A stretch of DNA of 64,000 nucleotides from Aegicerativicinus sediminis (GCF_015476115.1 NZ_CP064295.1:1916001-1980000), one strand, 5' to 3'; shown: positions 48,782 through 58,780, counted from the first letter of the stretch. Numbers and translations: made by a program. Notes: generated by a model not told the origin, from the letters alone.

Positions 48782-49564
48782 ATGAAGCAAGTTTATTTTC
48801 TATTTTTCCTACTGTTTATAACTGCAATTTCCTTCTCGCAGAATACATCTGCTTTTCAGGATGGTGAATGGTTTAAATTCAAAATGAGTTATAGTGGATT
48901 CTTGAAAGCGGGCAATGCTACTCTTAGCGTAAATGAAAAAATGTATAAGGGGAGGCCGGTCTACCACGTGGTCGGAAAGGGATGGACCACTGGTGCCATT
49001 CGCTGGTTTTTCAAAGTAGATGACAGGTACGAAACCTATATTGATAGAGAGACCAATCTTCCAACCCGTTTCATTCGGAAAATTGATGAGGGCGGACATA
49101 CAAAGGATATTGAAATAGAATTTGATCACCAAAGACGGATTGCCCAGGTGGAGAACAAAAAGCATAAAACCTTGAAATCTTATCCAACCGAAAAAGATGT
49201 ACAGGATATGGTCTCTGCTTTTTATTACCTTCGCAATAATTACGATACCAAAAATTTAAGGGAAGGGGATATGGTTAGTTTGAATATGTTCTTTGATGAG
49301 GAAAATTACAATTTCAAACTAAAGTTTCTAGGCAGAGAATTATTAGAAACCAAATTCGGTAAAGTTCGAACCATGAAATTTCGTCCTTATGTGATGGCAG
49401 GTAGGGTTTTTAAAGAACAAGAAAGCTTAACCATGTGGGTCAGTGAAGATGAGAACAAAATGCCGTTAATGGTAAGGGCTGACTTAGCTGTTGGCTCATT
49501 ACAAGCTGAACTAGAGGCATTTAAAGGGTTAAAACATCAATTCAAAATAGAGTTTCAAAACTAA
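48782..49564 (+). CDS. DUF3108 domain-containing exported protein
   Basis: A 260-residue protein with a signal peptide ending SFSQ, then a beta-rich DUF3108 domain (EWFKFKMSYSGFLKAGNATL at its start, FKVDDRYETYIDRETNLPTRF, LTMWVSEDENKMPLMVRAD). No catalytic motif is visible; a periplasmic or envelope role is inferred from the signal peptide. ATG 48782 is used: a longer upstream open frame overlaps hpd and lies before the promoter. The kynA start follows its stop with no gap. Confidence 0.85.
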   Translation: MKQVYFLFFLLFITAISFSQNTSAFQDGEWFKFKMSYSGFLKAGNATLSVNEKMYKGRPVYHVVGKGWTTGAIRWFFKVDDRYETYIDRETNLPTRFIRKIDEGGHTKDIEIEFDHQRRIAQVENKKHKTLKSYPTEKDVQDMVSAFYYLRNNYDTKNLREGDMVSLNMFFDEENYNFKLKFLGRELLETKFGKVRTMKFRPYVMAGRVFKEQESLTMWVSEDENKMPLMVRADLAVGSLQAELEAFKGLKHQFKIEFQN

Positions 49565-50497
49565 ATGGTTAACCAGCCAGATTACGAAGACATTTTAAAG
49601 TCTCTTGAAGCAAAATACAAGGCCATAGATCAGGATACAGATGATCATCTTAATGGCCTTTTGTACAGTAAACCCATTACATACTGGGATTATATTCACA
49701 CTGATGCACTTTTAAGTTTGCAAATACAAAGAACCACCTTACCAGATGAAATGGTCTTTATTGCTTACCACCAAATCAACGAACTTTTGTTTAAGATGAT
49801 TTTGTGGGAAATTAAGCAAGTGGCCGAGAAAGAAGATTTGGATGCTGTATTTTTTGAAGGGAAATTGATGCGTATAAGTCGCTATTTTGATATGCTTACT
49901 ACCAGCTTCAATATTATGCGCGAAGGTATGGATGTAGAACAGTATATGAAGTTTAGATATACACTAACCCCGGCAAGTGGTTTTCAGAGTGCTCAATATC
50001 GTTTAATAGAATTTGCCTCTACTGAATTGATAAATCTTATAGATGACCGATTCAGAGAAACCATAAATAGAAACACACCATTTACCCATGCATTCGAGCA
50101 TTTGTATTGGCAGGCCGCGGGCAAAGATTATAAGACAGGCAAAAAATCCACACTTTTGCGTAATTTTGAAAGAAGGTATAAAGACGAGTTCATAAAGTTT
50201 ATGGAAACTTATAATACCAAAAACCTTTGGACGCGTTTTAAGGAATTACCTAAGAAGGACCGTGAAGATCAAGATTTGGTGAATGCAATGAGGCATTACG
50301 ATTATACGGTTAATGTAACATGGGTAATGGCACATTATAATACTGCTATTCATTATATAGAAAGTGGTTTAGGGGATGGTGAAGCTACCGGTGGGAGCAA
50401 TTGGAAAAAATATATGCATCCTAAATTTCAGAGAAGGATATTTTTTCCTCAACTTTGGACCGACAAAGAGTTAAAAAACTGGGGACAGAACATTTAA
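49565..50497 (+). CDS. kynA: Tryptophan 2,3-dioxygenase
   Basis: Haem enzyme for the first step of the kynurenine pathway, tryptophan to N-formylkynurenine. The 310-residue protein has the family blocks FIAYHQINELLFKMILWE, MLTTSFNIMREG, the substrate segment TLTPASGFQSAQYR, and the haem-region WVMAHYNTAIHYIESG followed by the TGGSNWKKYM loop. It lies directly behind the DUF3108 gene and close to hpd/hmgA, so tryptophan and tyrosine breakdown start side by side. Formamidase and kynureninase genes are not in the window. Confidence 0.94.
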   Translation: MVNQPDYEDILKSLEAKYKAIDQDTDDHLNGLLYSKPITYWDYIHTDALLSLQIQRTTLPDEMVFIAYHQINELLFKMILWEIKQVAEKEDLDAVFFEGKLMRISRYFDMLTTSFNIMREGMDVEQYMKFRYTLTPASGFQSAQYRLIEFASTELINLIDDRFRETINRNTPFTHAFEHLYWQAAGKDYKTGKKSTLLRNFERRYKDEFIKFMETYNTKNLWTRFKELPKKDREDQDLVNAMRHYDYTVNVTWVMAHYNTAIHYIESGLGDGEATGGSNWKKYMHPKFQRRIFFPQLWTDKELKNWGQNI

Positions 50498-50511
50498 TAA
50501 TTAATTGATTA

Positions 50512-51822
50512 ATGCATATTAAAATTGGATTATTGATCGTGTTATTAGCAGCGGCAATGATGTCTTGTAAAAACGATAAAATTACCGAACATTCACCAGC
50601 AGATGAGGAGCCGCTTCAAAGTTACGTTGAGCCGAAAGAGATTAAGGAATTTGGTTTCAATTTAAACGATTATGTGGTAAAACGAGATACAATTCGTAAG
50701 GGTGATAGCTTCGGATTAATTTTACAGAAAAACCAAATAGGCTACCCGGACATCTATAATATAGTCGAAAAAACAAAAGATTCCTTTGATACTAGAAAAC
50801 TTCAAATAGGGAAACCTTATACTCTGCTATGTTCAAAAGACTCTATAAATACTCCAGAATGTTTTATATATCAGCCCAATGCGGAAGAATTTGTGGTTAT
50901 TGGTTTAAAAGATTCCTTATATGCATATAAAAGCAGGAAGCCCATTACCTATGTTGAAAAGGAACTTTCTGGTATAATAAGAAAGAATAGTAACATCACT
51001 CAAGAAATGGTCGATCGTGGCGTAAGTCCCATGCTAGCCTATAAATTGGCAGATTATATCTATGCTTGGACAATAGATTTCACCCGTCTACAAGAAGGTG
51101 ATAAGTTCAAGGTAATTTACAGGGATAAATACATAGATGATACTATTTATGGTGGAGTTTATGATGTTAAGGCTGCTTATTTTGAGCATAACACAAAACC
51201 AATTTATGCATTTAGGTTCCAGACGGACAGCATAAAAGGTATAGTTGATTATTTTGACGAAAATGCGAAAAATTTGAGGAGAGCATTTTTGAAATCTCCT
51301 ATTGCCCTTCAATATAGAATTTCTTCAAGATACAATTTAAAGCGAAGGATTGCTTACTATGGTTATAAACTGAGGCCACATAAAGGAACAGATTTCGCCG
51401 CTCCAATTGGTACTCCTATTATGGCAACCGCCAATGGTACTGTCGTTGAATCGACCCAACGTGGAGGTAATGGAAAGTATGTGAAAATTAAGCACAATGC
51501 GACTTACTCAACCCAATATCTTCATATGAAGGCCCAAAATGTTAGAAAGGGGCAATTTGTTAAGCAAGGAGATATTATTGGTTGGATAGGTATGACAGGG
51601 AATACTGGAGGCCCACATGTTTGTTATCGATTTTGGAAGAATGGATCTCAAGTTGATCCTTTCAGGGAAAAATTGCCGGAGGCTGAACCTATTAAAGAAG
51701 ATTTAAAAGCAAAATTTTTAGACTTTATTGAGCCAATAAAAACTCAGTTGGATGTAATGCATGTTCAAAGTTTGGAGGATATGCTCGAACCAGAGGACGA
51801 TCTAATTTCTCAAATAGATTAA
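50512..51822 (+). CDS. M23-family peptidase lipoprotein with HxC metal motif
   Basis: A 436-residue predicted lipoprotein (Cys19 after MMS) with a LysM/OapA-like region (RKGDSFGLILQKNQ) and a C-terminal LytM/M23 domain. The first zinc motif is HKGTDFAAP (HxxxD), then YLHMKAQNV. The last motif, HxH in classical M23 enzymes, reads GPHVCYRFWKNG, so the final zinc ligand is Cys instead of His; I believe this variant recurs in Bacteroidota. Peptidoglycan cross-bridge hydrolysis is the family role. It begins 14 bases after kynA and ends one base before pgi. Confidence 0.9.
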   Translation: MHIKIGLLIVLLAAAMMSCKNDKITEHSPADEEPLQSYVEPKEIKEFGFNLNDYVVKRDTIRKGDSFGLILQKNQIGYPDIYNIVEKTKDSFDTRKLQIGKPYTLLCSKDSINTPECFIYQPNAEEFVVIGLKDSLYAYKSRKPITYVEKELSGIIRKNSNITQEMVDRGVSPMLAYKLADYIYAWTIDFTRLQEGDKFKVIYRDKYIDDTIYGGVYDVKAAYFEHNTKPIYAFRFQTDSIKGIVDYFDENAKNLRRAFLKSPIALQYRISSRYNLKRRIAYYGYKLRPHKGTDFAAPIGTPIMATANGTVVESTQRGGNGKYVKIKHNATYSTQYLHMKAQNVRKGQFVKQGDIIGWIGMTGNTGGPHVCYRFWKNGSQVDPFREKLPEAEPIKEDLKAKFLDFIEPIKTQLDVMHVQSLEDMLEPEDDLISQID

Positions 51823-51823
51823 G

Positions 51824-53455
51824 ATGTCATTAAAAAATATTAGTCCAGTTTCAACAGCCGCTTGGCAAAAGCTTAAAGATCATTATTATAAAATTAAAGA
51901 TACTCACATAATGTCTTGGTTTGAGGATGATACTGAGCGTGCAACTAAAATGACTGTAAATTGGAATGATTTCCTAGTTGATTTTTCCAAAAACCGCGTA
52001 AATGATACTACTTGGCAATTGTTGTTGGAGTTAGCCCAAGAATTGGATTTGAAAGATGCAATCGATAAGTATTTTGGAGGTGACATTATTAACGAAACTG
52101 AAGGTAGGGCTGTGTTACATACCGCTTTACGTGCAGCGGAAGATGCCCAAGTTTATGTGGATGGATTAGATGTTATACCTGAAATACAGGCGGTAAAAGA
52201 AAAAATTAATAGTTTTTCTGAATCAATTATTAATGGGGCTCATAAAGGGTTTTCCGGCAAACCAATTGACACTATCGTGAATATTGGTATAGGTGGCTCT
52301 GATCTTGGTCCAGCTATGGTAGTTGACTCACTCTCGTATTATCAAAATCATTTAAAAACTTATTTTGTAAGTAATGTTGACGGAGATCATGTATCGGAAA
52401 TTCTTAAAAAGCTTAACCCAGAAACCACCTTATTTGTAATTGTTTCCAAGACCTTTACAACCCAGGAAACTATTTCAAATGCCTCAACTATTCGTTCGTG
52501 GTTTTTAAAAAGTGCTTCCCAAGAAGATGTTGCTAAGCATTTCGTTGCAGTCTCTACCAATATTGCTAAGGTGAAGGAGTTTGGAATTGCTGAAGACAAT
52601 ATCTTTCCTATGTGGGATTGGGTTGGTGGTCGCTTTTCTCTTTGGAGTGCAGTAGGTTTATCCATAAGCTTGAGTGTAGGTTATGAAAATTTTGATCAAC
52701 TACTTGAGGGTGCTAGGGAAATGGACGAGCATTTTAAAGACGCTTCATTTGACAAAAACATTCCTGTTTTGGCAGCCTTATTAAGTGTTTGGTATAATAA
52801 CTTTTTTGGTGCCGAATCTCAGGCGGTAATTCCGTATTCTCAATACCTGAGTCAGTTTGCTACCTATTTGCAACAAGGTATTATGGAAAGTAACGGTAAG
52901 GGTGTAGATAGGGCTGGAAATCCATTAACCTACCAGTCGGGAACCATAATTTGGGGTGAACCAGGTTCCAATTCACAACACGCGTTTTTTCAATTAATAC
53001 ATCAGGGTACTAAACTAATACCTGCAGATTTCATAGGTTTTAAGTACTCACTTCATGGTAATAAAGACCATCACGATAAATTGATGTCTAACTTCTTTGC
53101 CCAGACAGAAGCGCTTTTAAAAGGAAAGAATAGTGATGAGGTGTCATCAGAAATGACAGGGAAAAAGGATGCTGATCGTATACTTCCATATAAAATCTTT
53201 TCAGGGAATCGACCAACGACCACTTATTTAATAGACCAGTTAACACCAAAAAGTCTAGGTAAGCTAATCGCGATGTATGAACACAAGATATTCGTTGAGG
53301 GGGTTATTTGGAATATTTTCAGTTATGATCAGTTCGGGGTTGAACTCGGTAAACAGTTGGCGGGTAGTATATTAGAGGAGTTCGAGGCAGGTAAAATTCT
53401 TAAAAGTCATGACCCCTCCACTTCTCAACTGTTAAAATCTTACATAAATTCGTAA
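51824..53455 (+). CDS. pgi: Glucose-6-phosphate isomerase
   Basis: Interconverts glucose 6-phosphate and fructose 6-phosphate. The 543-residue protein shows the signature regions NIGIGGSDLGPAM, VSKTFTTQETISNA, WDWVGGRFSLWSAVG, the Glu-containing QQGIMESNGKGVDR and the C-terminal GVELGKQLAG. It is the last gene of the unit started at 48682, one base behind the M23 gene. The downstream 158 bases to the TonB receptor contain no clear terminator. Confidence 0.97.
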   Translation: MSLKNISPVSTAAWQKLKDHYYKIKDTHIMSWFEDDTERATKMTVNWNDFLVDFSKNRVNDTTWQLLLELAQELDLKDAIDKYFGGDIINETEGRAVLHTALRAAEDAQVYVDGLDVIPEIQAVKEKINSFSESIINGAHKGFSGKPIDTIVNIGIGGSDLGPAMVVDSLSYYQNHLKTYFVSNVDGDHVSEILKKLNPETTLFVIVSKTFTTQETISNASTIRSWFLKSASQEDVAKHFVAVSTNIAKVKEFGIAEDNIFPMWDWVGGRFSLWSAVGLSISLSVGYENFDQLLEGAREMDEHFKDASFDKNIPVLAALLSVWYNNFFGAESQAVIPYSQYLSQFATYLQQGIMESNGKGVDRAGNPLTYQSGTIIWGEPGSNSQHAFFQLIHQGTKLIPADFIGFKYSLHGNKDHHDKLMSNFFAQTEALLKGKNSDEVSSEMTGKKDADRILPYKIFSGNRPTTTYLIDQLTPKSLGKLIAMYEHKIFVEGVIWNIFSYDQFGVELGKQLAGSILEEFEAGKILKSHDPSTSQLLKSYINS

Positions 53456-53523
53456 AAAAGCCCCTATTTTCTTCAATAATTATTGTTATAAAGTCATTGT
53501 TTTAAGGATTTTGTAAACTTTAC

Positions 53524-53535
53524 TATGCAGGCATA
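53524..53535. promoter_or_regulatory. 12-bp palindrome upstream of the TonB receptor at 53614
   Basis: TATGCAGGCATA: five-base inverted arms around AG. It is 79 bases upstream of the ATG and about 40 bases before the -7 box, so it sits where an activator or distal repressor site would. It matches the site at 23756-23767. Confidence 0.4.
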
Positions 53536-53575
53536 ATTCTTAACTTTATGTTAATGTTAAGTCGGTGAATAACTG

Positions 53576-53583
53576 TAATTTTG
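53576..53583 (+). promoter_or_regulatory. -7 box of the TonB receptor gene
   Basis: TAATTTTG, an exact TAnnTTTG match, 31 bases upstream of ATG 53614. It overlaps a TTG at 53581, which therefore is not the start. Confidence 0.55.
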
Positions 53584-53613
53584 CGGCAATTCAAAAAACT
53601 AATTCTTAGACTC

Positions 53614-56358
53614 ATGATTAAAAAACTAACTCAATTTGTTTTTATTACTGCAGTTTTCTTAATTACTTCCGTTGCGCTAGGGCAAAGCACCCTTTCGGGA
53701 ACCATTATGGATGCAGACATGAATGCACCACTTCCTGGTGCGAATATTATTGAAAAAGGTACTTCGAATGGTACAACTTCTGATTTCGATGGTAACTTTA
53801 CCTTAACTACAACCGCTACAAGTGGTCAGATTGTAATTTCTTATGTGGGTTACACATCGGTTACTTTAAATTTTAATGGCGACACTAACTTCGGAAGTAT
53901 TACAATTACTCCAGGTAACGCATTAGATGAAGTTGTTGTTACTGGTGTAGGGGTAATCGACTTAGCAAGAGAAAGAGAAACTCCAGTTGCAGTTTCCACA
54001 ATTAGGGCATCCGAAATCCAGAACAAGGTTGGGAATATGGAATTTCCTGAAATTATGAATACTACTCCTTCTGTTTATGCGACAAAAGATGGTGGTGGTT
54101 ACGGTGATTCTAGAATTAACGTTCGTGGATTCGATCAAAGAAACCTTGCGATTGTTATTAATGGTCAGCCGGTTAACGATATGGAAAATGGTTGGGTTTA
54201 TTGGTCTAACTGGGCTGGTCTATCTGATATTGCTTCTGGAATTCAAATTCAAAGAGGTCTAGGGGCGTCAAAATTAGCTGTGCCTTCTGTCGGTGGTACA
54301 ATAACAGTAGTAACTAAAACTACTGAGAAATCTCAAGGAGGATTTGGAGCATTTACTGCTGGTAACGATGGATACTTAAAGAAAGTTGTTGGTTATAATA
54401 CTGGTACTAATGAAAAAGGTTGGGCTTCTAGTGTCCTACTTGGTCATTGGAATGGTGATGGTTATGTTGATGGTACTAAAGGTGAAGGGTATACCTATTT
54501 ATTTTCTTTAGGATATAAGCCATCTGAAACTCACGCTTTCAACTTCACTTTTACTGGTGCTGGTCAATGGCACCATCAAAGAAGTACTTGGTTGTCTATT
54601 CGTGACCATTTTAATTTCGGTGGTGATGACTTCAGAAAATTCAATGCTGACTGGGGTTATAAAAATGGAGAAGAATATAGTATTAGAAGAAACTTCTACA
54701 ATAAACCAATTGGAACATTAAACTGGGATTGGAATATAAATGATAAACTTTCATTATCCTCTTCATTCTATGGCTCTTGGGGTCGTGGAGGTGGAACTGG
54801 AGCTAGAGGAAATAACTTCCGTAATTCTGATATAGATTTATTTCCATTCAATAGAGATTTTACAGATCATGTTGCAGGAGGGAATGGTATGGCTTCTAGA
54901 AACGATGATTACTCAATCGATTTTGACAATGTTATGGCTGTTAACCGTGCAACTACAAATCCTTATACTGGGCCAAACAGTAATTATGAGGGATTGTTAA
55001 TTGGATCTAATGGTTTTAGAGAAGATGAGGTCAACAGGGCTATCCTTATAAGAAGAGCTTCAATGAATTCACATAACTGGTATGGTGCTATTTCAAATTT
55101 GAAATATGAATCAGGTTTCTGGACTTTAGGAGGTGGTATTGACTTAAGAACCTACACTGGTTATCATTATCGTGTCTTGAATGATTTAATGGGATTAGAC
55201 GGCTATTATAGTACCGGAAATAGAAATTTAGTTAATGGTGTTATCTTAACAGAAACAACTGCTGCTTCTCCTTTTAAAGATACAGGAATCGCAGGTGATA
55301 AAATCGACTATTACAACTTAGGAAAAGTTAATTGGTTCGGTTTTAATGGTATAGTTGAATATAACAACGAGGAAACCTTATCAGCGGTACTTCAAGCTGG
55401 TCTTTCTAACCAAACTTACCAAAGAATTGATTACTTCGACCAACCAAATAACGTAGAGAGTGATAAAGAATCGATCACAGGTGGTTATGTAAAAGGTGGA
55501 GCTAATTATAACATTAATGACTACCACAATGTTTTCTTTAATATAGGTGTTATTTCAAAACAGCCAATCTTCGATGCAGTATTCCCAAATTTTGCAAATA
55601 TTGTTAATGAGGATTTGGTTAATGAAAAAATCTTTTCTTTTGAATTAGGTTATGGTTTCAGGGGAAGTAACTTATCTGCAAACCTTAACCTTTACTCAAC
55701 TTCTTGGAAAGATAGATTTATTTCAAGAGGTATCGATTTAGGAGGTGGTGTTGACGGAACTGCTAATTTTCAGGGCGTTAAACAATTGCATCAAGGGATA
55801 GAATTAGATTTAAACTATAGACCTTTATCTAATTTAAGAATTGATGGTATGTTATCAATTGGTAACTGGAGATATACAGATGACGTTGAAGCCAGTGTAT
55901 TTGATGATAACCAATCATTAATAGGTACATCTACGTTATATCTTAAGGATGTAAAAGTTGGTGATGCTGCTCAATTTACCTCTAACCTTGGTGTCGATTG
56001 GGAAATTTTTGAGCGTTTCAGAGTAAATGCCAATTGGAGACATGCTGCAAATCTTTATGCAGATTTTAATCCAGATGATAGTATATTCTTGGATGAAGAT
56101 AATCCAGGTGCCATAGAATTACCTTCTTACAGTTTATTTGATGCTGGTGTAGGTTATGGGTTTGATTTATGGGGAGATACTACCCTATATTTAAGAGCAA
56201 ATATCAACAACGTCTTCGATACTGAATATATCGCAGAGTCAAACTCTAATATTCATACAACAAGTTCATCTCAAACCTATAAAGGTATAGATGAGACTAA
56301 CTATGTTTGGTTTGGATTCGGAAGAACTTGGAACATTTCAGCCAGGTTCAATTTCTAA
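53614..56358 (+). CDS. TonB-dependent outer-membrane receptor
   Basis: A 914-residue receptor: signal peptide ending ALGQ, carboxypeptidase-regulatory-like domain (TLSGTIMDADMNAPLPGANI, SDFDGNFTL), a DEVVVTGVGV connector, the plug (RINVRGFDQRNLAIVINGQP, LGASKLAVPSVGGTITVVTK) and a long barrel ending TWNISARFNF with a terminal Phe. There is no SusD partner, so it is not a SusC/D system; the ligand (metal chelate, peptide or vitamin) cannot be read from the sequence. The gene stands alone with its own promoter, upstream palindrome and a strong terminator. Confidence 0.94.
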   Translation: MIKKLTQFVFITAVFLITSVALGQSTLSGTIMDADMNAPLPGANIIEKGTSNGTTSDFDGNFTLTTTATSGQIVISYVGYTSVTLNFNGDTNFGSITITPGNALDEVVVTGVGVIDLARERETPVAVSTIRASEIQNKVGNMEFPEIMNTTPSVYATKDGGGYGDSRINVRGFDQRNLAIVINGQPVNDMENGWVYWSNWAGLSDIASGIQIQRGLGASKLAVPSVGGTITVVTKTTEKSQGGFGAFTAGNDGYLKKVVGYNTGTNEKGWASSVLLGHWNGDGYVDGTKGEGYTYLFSLGYKPSETHAFNFTFTGAGQWHHQRSTWLSIRDHFNFGGDDFRKFNADWGYKNGEEYSIRRNFYNKPIGTLNWDWNINDKLSLSSSFYGSWGRGGGTGARGNNFRNSDIDLFPFNRDFTDHVAGGNGMASRNDDYSIDFDNVMAVNRATTNPYTGPNSNYEGLLIGSNGFREDEVNRAILIRRASMNSHNWYGAISNLKYESGFWTLGGGIDLRTYTGYHYRVLNDLMGLDGYYSTGNRNLVNGVILTETTAASPFKDTGIAGDKIDYYNLGKVNWFGFNGIVEYNNEETLSAVLQAGLSNQTYQRIDYFDQPNNVESDKESITGGYVKGGANYNINDYHNVFFNIGVISKQPIFDAVFPNFANIVNEDLVNEKIFSFELGYGFRGSNLSANLNLYSTSWKDRFISRGIDLGGGVDGTANFQGVKQLHQGIELDLNYRPLSNLRIDGMLSIGNWRYTDDVEASVFDDNQSLIGTSTLYLKDVKVGDAAQFTSNLGVDWEIFERFRVNANWRHAANLYADFNPDDSIFLDEDNPGAIELPSYSLFDAGVGYGFDLWGDTTLYLRANINNVFDTEYIAESNSNIHTTSSSQTYKGIDETNYVWFGFGRTWNISARFNF

Positions 56359-56388
56359 TTAGAAAACAAATAAGTTAAGAAACAAAAT

Positions 56389-56417
56389 AAAAACCCGGCA
56401 ATCGCCGGGTTTTTTTA
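56389..56417. terminator. Bidirectional terminator between the TonB receptor and gldD
   Basis: Nine-base stem AAACCCGGC/GCCGGGTTT (56391-56399 and 56404-56412) with loop AATC, a T run downstream and an A-rich run upstream; the flanking genes converge. Confidence 0.9.
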
Positions 56418-56428
56418 TAATGAGTTTT

Positions 56429-57004
56429 TTATTTCCATTCTAGGGTTTCCATGATATGCCGTATATCATTTTTAAGATAAACAGCTGCAGGGTAAAGGGA
56501 ATCGAAATTTGGTTTTGCATAAAAATAGAGCGAGCCATTTAAAAAATGGTTTATGCTATCAGTAAGGTAAAATTGAGATTGGGATGCTGCATTCCCACCA
56601 ACCTCATAGAACATTCCAAACGACTTTTTTTCAGGGCTTTGATACACTTGTTCAGCTATTTCATCAGCTTTACTAACGTGTTTTTGGGTTAGTTCTTGGG
56701 CATCTCTCAACAAATTAGTTAAGTTTCCATCTACGGGTTTATAGGTTAAATAAATTGTACCTTTCATTGAAGGATACTCCACATCAACACCAATAGTACC
56801 AGTGTTAGGATCATATTTTATTTTCGAAATTGGTTTAGCGAAATCGTTTTTCTCAAAAGTAAATGGTAAGGCTGCGATATCTGTTTGGTGATATGCTGGT
56901 TTAGGATAATCTAATCTTAATTCTGCCTTGGGCTTAGGCAACGGTTCATCCCCGCAGCTTACCAATAGACATGCTGTAGCTATAACTATAGAAACTAATT
57001 TCAT
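56429..57004 (-). CDS. gldD: Gliding motility lipoprotein GldD
   Basis: An essential component of gliding motility in Flavobacterium, where gldD mutants do not glide. The 191-residue precursor has a lipoprotein signal peptide ending LVS-C (Cys17) and the GldD pattern LRLDYPKPAYH, LPFTFEKND, IYLTYKPVDGNL and the C-terminal FYAKPNFDSLYPAAVYLKND. It overlaps gldE by four bases, the same order as in Flavobacterium. Presence of gldD and gldE suggests, but does not prove, that the cells glide and use the type IX secretion apparatus. Confidence 0.93.
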   Translation of the reverse strand: MKLVSIVIATACLLVSCGDEPLPKPKAELRLDYPKPAYHQTDIAALPFTFEKNDFAKPISKIKYDPNTGTIGVDVEYPSMKGTIYLTYKPVDGNLTNLLRDAQELTQKHVSKADEIAEQVYQSPEKKSFGMFYEVGGNAASQSQFYLTDSINHFLNGSLYFYAKPNFDSLYPAAVYLKNDIRHIMETLEWK

Positions 57005-58311
57005 GGGTTCAATATCGTAAACTTTACTTGTTTGATGCGTTTTTTGTCTAATGCTTCAATAGTAAAAACGTAGTTCTTAAAATTTATTTTGCTGTTCAAT
57101 CTAGGGAAAATACCTGAAATTTCTAGTACAAACCCAGCAACTGTTTCTGCCTCACCCTTGTGATTCTCAAATTCATCTTCGTCAGGAAGGCTCAGAATTT
57201 TATAGAAATCTTTTAAAGGAGTTTTTCCTTCAAAGGTGTAATTGTAATCATCTATTTTAGTATAAATAAGATCATCATCATCGAACTCATCACTTATGTC
57301 CCCTACAATTTCTTCAATAACATCTTCAAGTGATACTAAACCAGAAGTACCGCCATACTCGTCCACCACGACTGCTAAGTGTACTTTTTTGGATTGGAAT
57401 TCAAGCATTAAATCATCGAGCTTTTTGTTTTCTGGAACAAAAAATGGGTCACGGATAAGTGCTGTCCAATCAAATTGCTTTCGGTCTAAAAAGGGCAGAA
57501 GGTCTTTGGCATAAAGAATACCAACAATAGTATCTATGCTCTCCCTGAAAACGGGTATCCTAGAATAGCCATTTTCAATTATTTCTGGTATAATTTCCAA
57601 ATACTTTTGCTCAACATTTATGGCAAAAACGTCCATACGAGGACGCATTATTTGTCGGACATCCGTATTGCCAAAGGATACAATACCTTGTAAAATTTTA
57701 TGTTCTTCTTGGCTAGTTTCCTTGTCGGAGGTTAACTCTAAGGCATGTGACAACTGATCAACGCTGAGGTTGCTTTTTTGCTTTCCTAGTTTTTTTTGAA
57801 TTGATATCGTAAAGCGGCGCATTGGCAAACTTAGAGGAGAGAAAACAACATCTAGAATTCGCACTGGTACTGCCATGAATTCAGCAAATTTCCTCCTATT
57901 TCGATTCGCATAAATTTTCGGAATAATTTCCCCAAAAAGCAAAATTAGAAAGGTTACTAAGACCACTTCTAAAATAAACTTTAGCCAAGCTATTGTTATA
58001 CTATTAAAGAAAGATTCGCTCAAATAGGCAAACAATAACACTATTGCGATATTGATAAAATTGTTTGCCACTAGTATTGTTGCCAACAATTTTTTGGGTT
58101 TATCCAGCAATAGCGTAATGTGATTATAAGTTGAGGGCTTTGTTTCCATACCCTCATCCAAATCTGACCTTGTAAGGGAAAAGAATGCTACCTCTGCTCC
58201 AGAAATAAGCGCGGAACAAAGTAATAACACCAATAATAAAATAAGTCCGGTTAGTAAGGCGCCTTCAATGGCTAAAAAAGAAATTAAATAACTCGGGGGT
58301 TCAGGATCCAA
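57001..58311 (-). CDS. gldE: Gliding motility-associated protein GldE (CNNM/CorC-type membrane protein)
   Basis: A 436-residue inner-membrane protein: an N-terminal DUF21/CNNM region with about four helices (residues 15-170), two CBS domains (IMRPRMDVFAI; GILYAKDLLPF, HLAVVVDEYGGTSGLVSLED) and a C-terminal CorC_HlyC domain (about 350-436). The family is linked to divalent cation transport, while GldE in Flavobacterium supports gliding together with GldD. It lies 25 bases downstream of ssb on the same strand. Confidence 0.93.
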   Translation of the reverse strand: MDPEPPSYLISFLAIEGALLTGLILLLVLLLCSALISGAEVAFFSLTRSDLDEGMETKPSTYNHITLLLDKPKKLLATILVANNFINIAIVLLFAYLSESFFNSITIAWLKFILEVVLVTFLILLFGEIIPKIYANRNRRKFAEFMAVPVRILDVVFSPLSLPMRRFTISIQKKLGKQKSNLSVDQLSHALELTSDKETSQEEHKILQGIVSFGNTDVRQIMRPRMDVFAINVEQKYLEIIPEIIENGYSRIPVFRESIDTIVGILYAKDLLPFLDRKQFDWTALIRDPFFVPENKKLDDLMLEFQSKKVHLAVVVDEYGGTSGLVSLEDVIEEIVGDISDEFDDDDLIYTKIDDYNYTFEGKTPLKDFYKILSLPDEDEFENHKGEAETVAGFVLEISGIFPRLNSKINFKNYVFTIEALDKKRIKQVKFTILNP

Positions 58312-58336
58312 TCGTTATTTTTTTGGTTATACATAA

Positions 58337-58780
58337 TTAAAATGGAAGATCATCATCTTCATCCATTATTGGTTCGTTGACAGTTTTTGAGGAACTTGCC
58401 AAGTTGGGTTGAGATGGGTTCGACATCGCTGAGGTCTCCTCGTTCTTTGCAGTAAGGAATGTGAAGTCCGTACAAACTATCTCGGTAGAATATCGGTCGT
58501 TTCCTTGATCGTCCTGCCATTTACGAGTCTTTATTCTGCCTTCTACGTAAATTCTATCTCCTTTGCTAAGGTATTTTTCGCAAATTTCTGCGGCTTTATT
58601 TCGCACAACAATATTGTGCCATTCCGTATTTGTTATTTTTTCGTTGGTTTGCCTATTTGTATAGGTCTCATTAGTAGCTAATGGGAAGCGGCCAACACAA
58701 CCTCCTCCTTCAAAATAATGCACTTTAACATCATCGCCCAAATGGCCTATTAACATAACCTTGTTTAAAGTACCAGACAT
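58337..58780 (-). CDS. ssb: Single-stranded DNA-binding protein
   Basis: Coats single-stranded DNA in replication, repair and recombination. The 147-residue protein has an OB fold (LNKVMLIGHLGDDVKVHYFE, EWHNIVVRNKAAEICEKYL, GDRIYVEGRIKTRKW) and ends in the acidic tip DEDDDLPF that recruits partner proteins. It lies between mutY and gldE in an arrangement seen in other gliding Bacteroidota. Confidence 0.97.
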   Translation of the reverse strand: MSGTLNKVMLIGHLGDDVKVHYFEGGGCVGRFPLATNETYTNRQTNEKITNTEWHNIVVRNKAAEICEKYLSKGDRIYVEGRIKTRKWQDDQGNDRYSTEIVCTDFTFLTAKNEETSAMSNPSQPNLASSSKTVNEPIMDEDDDLPF

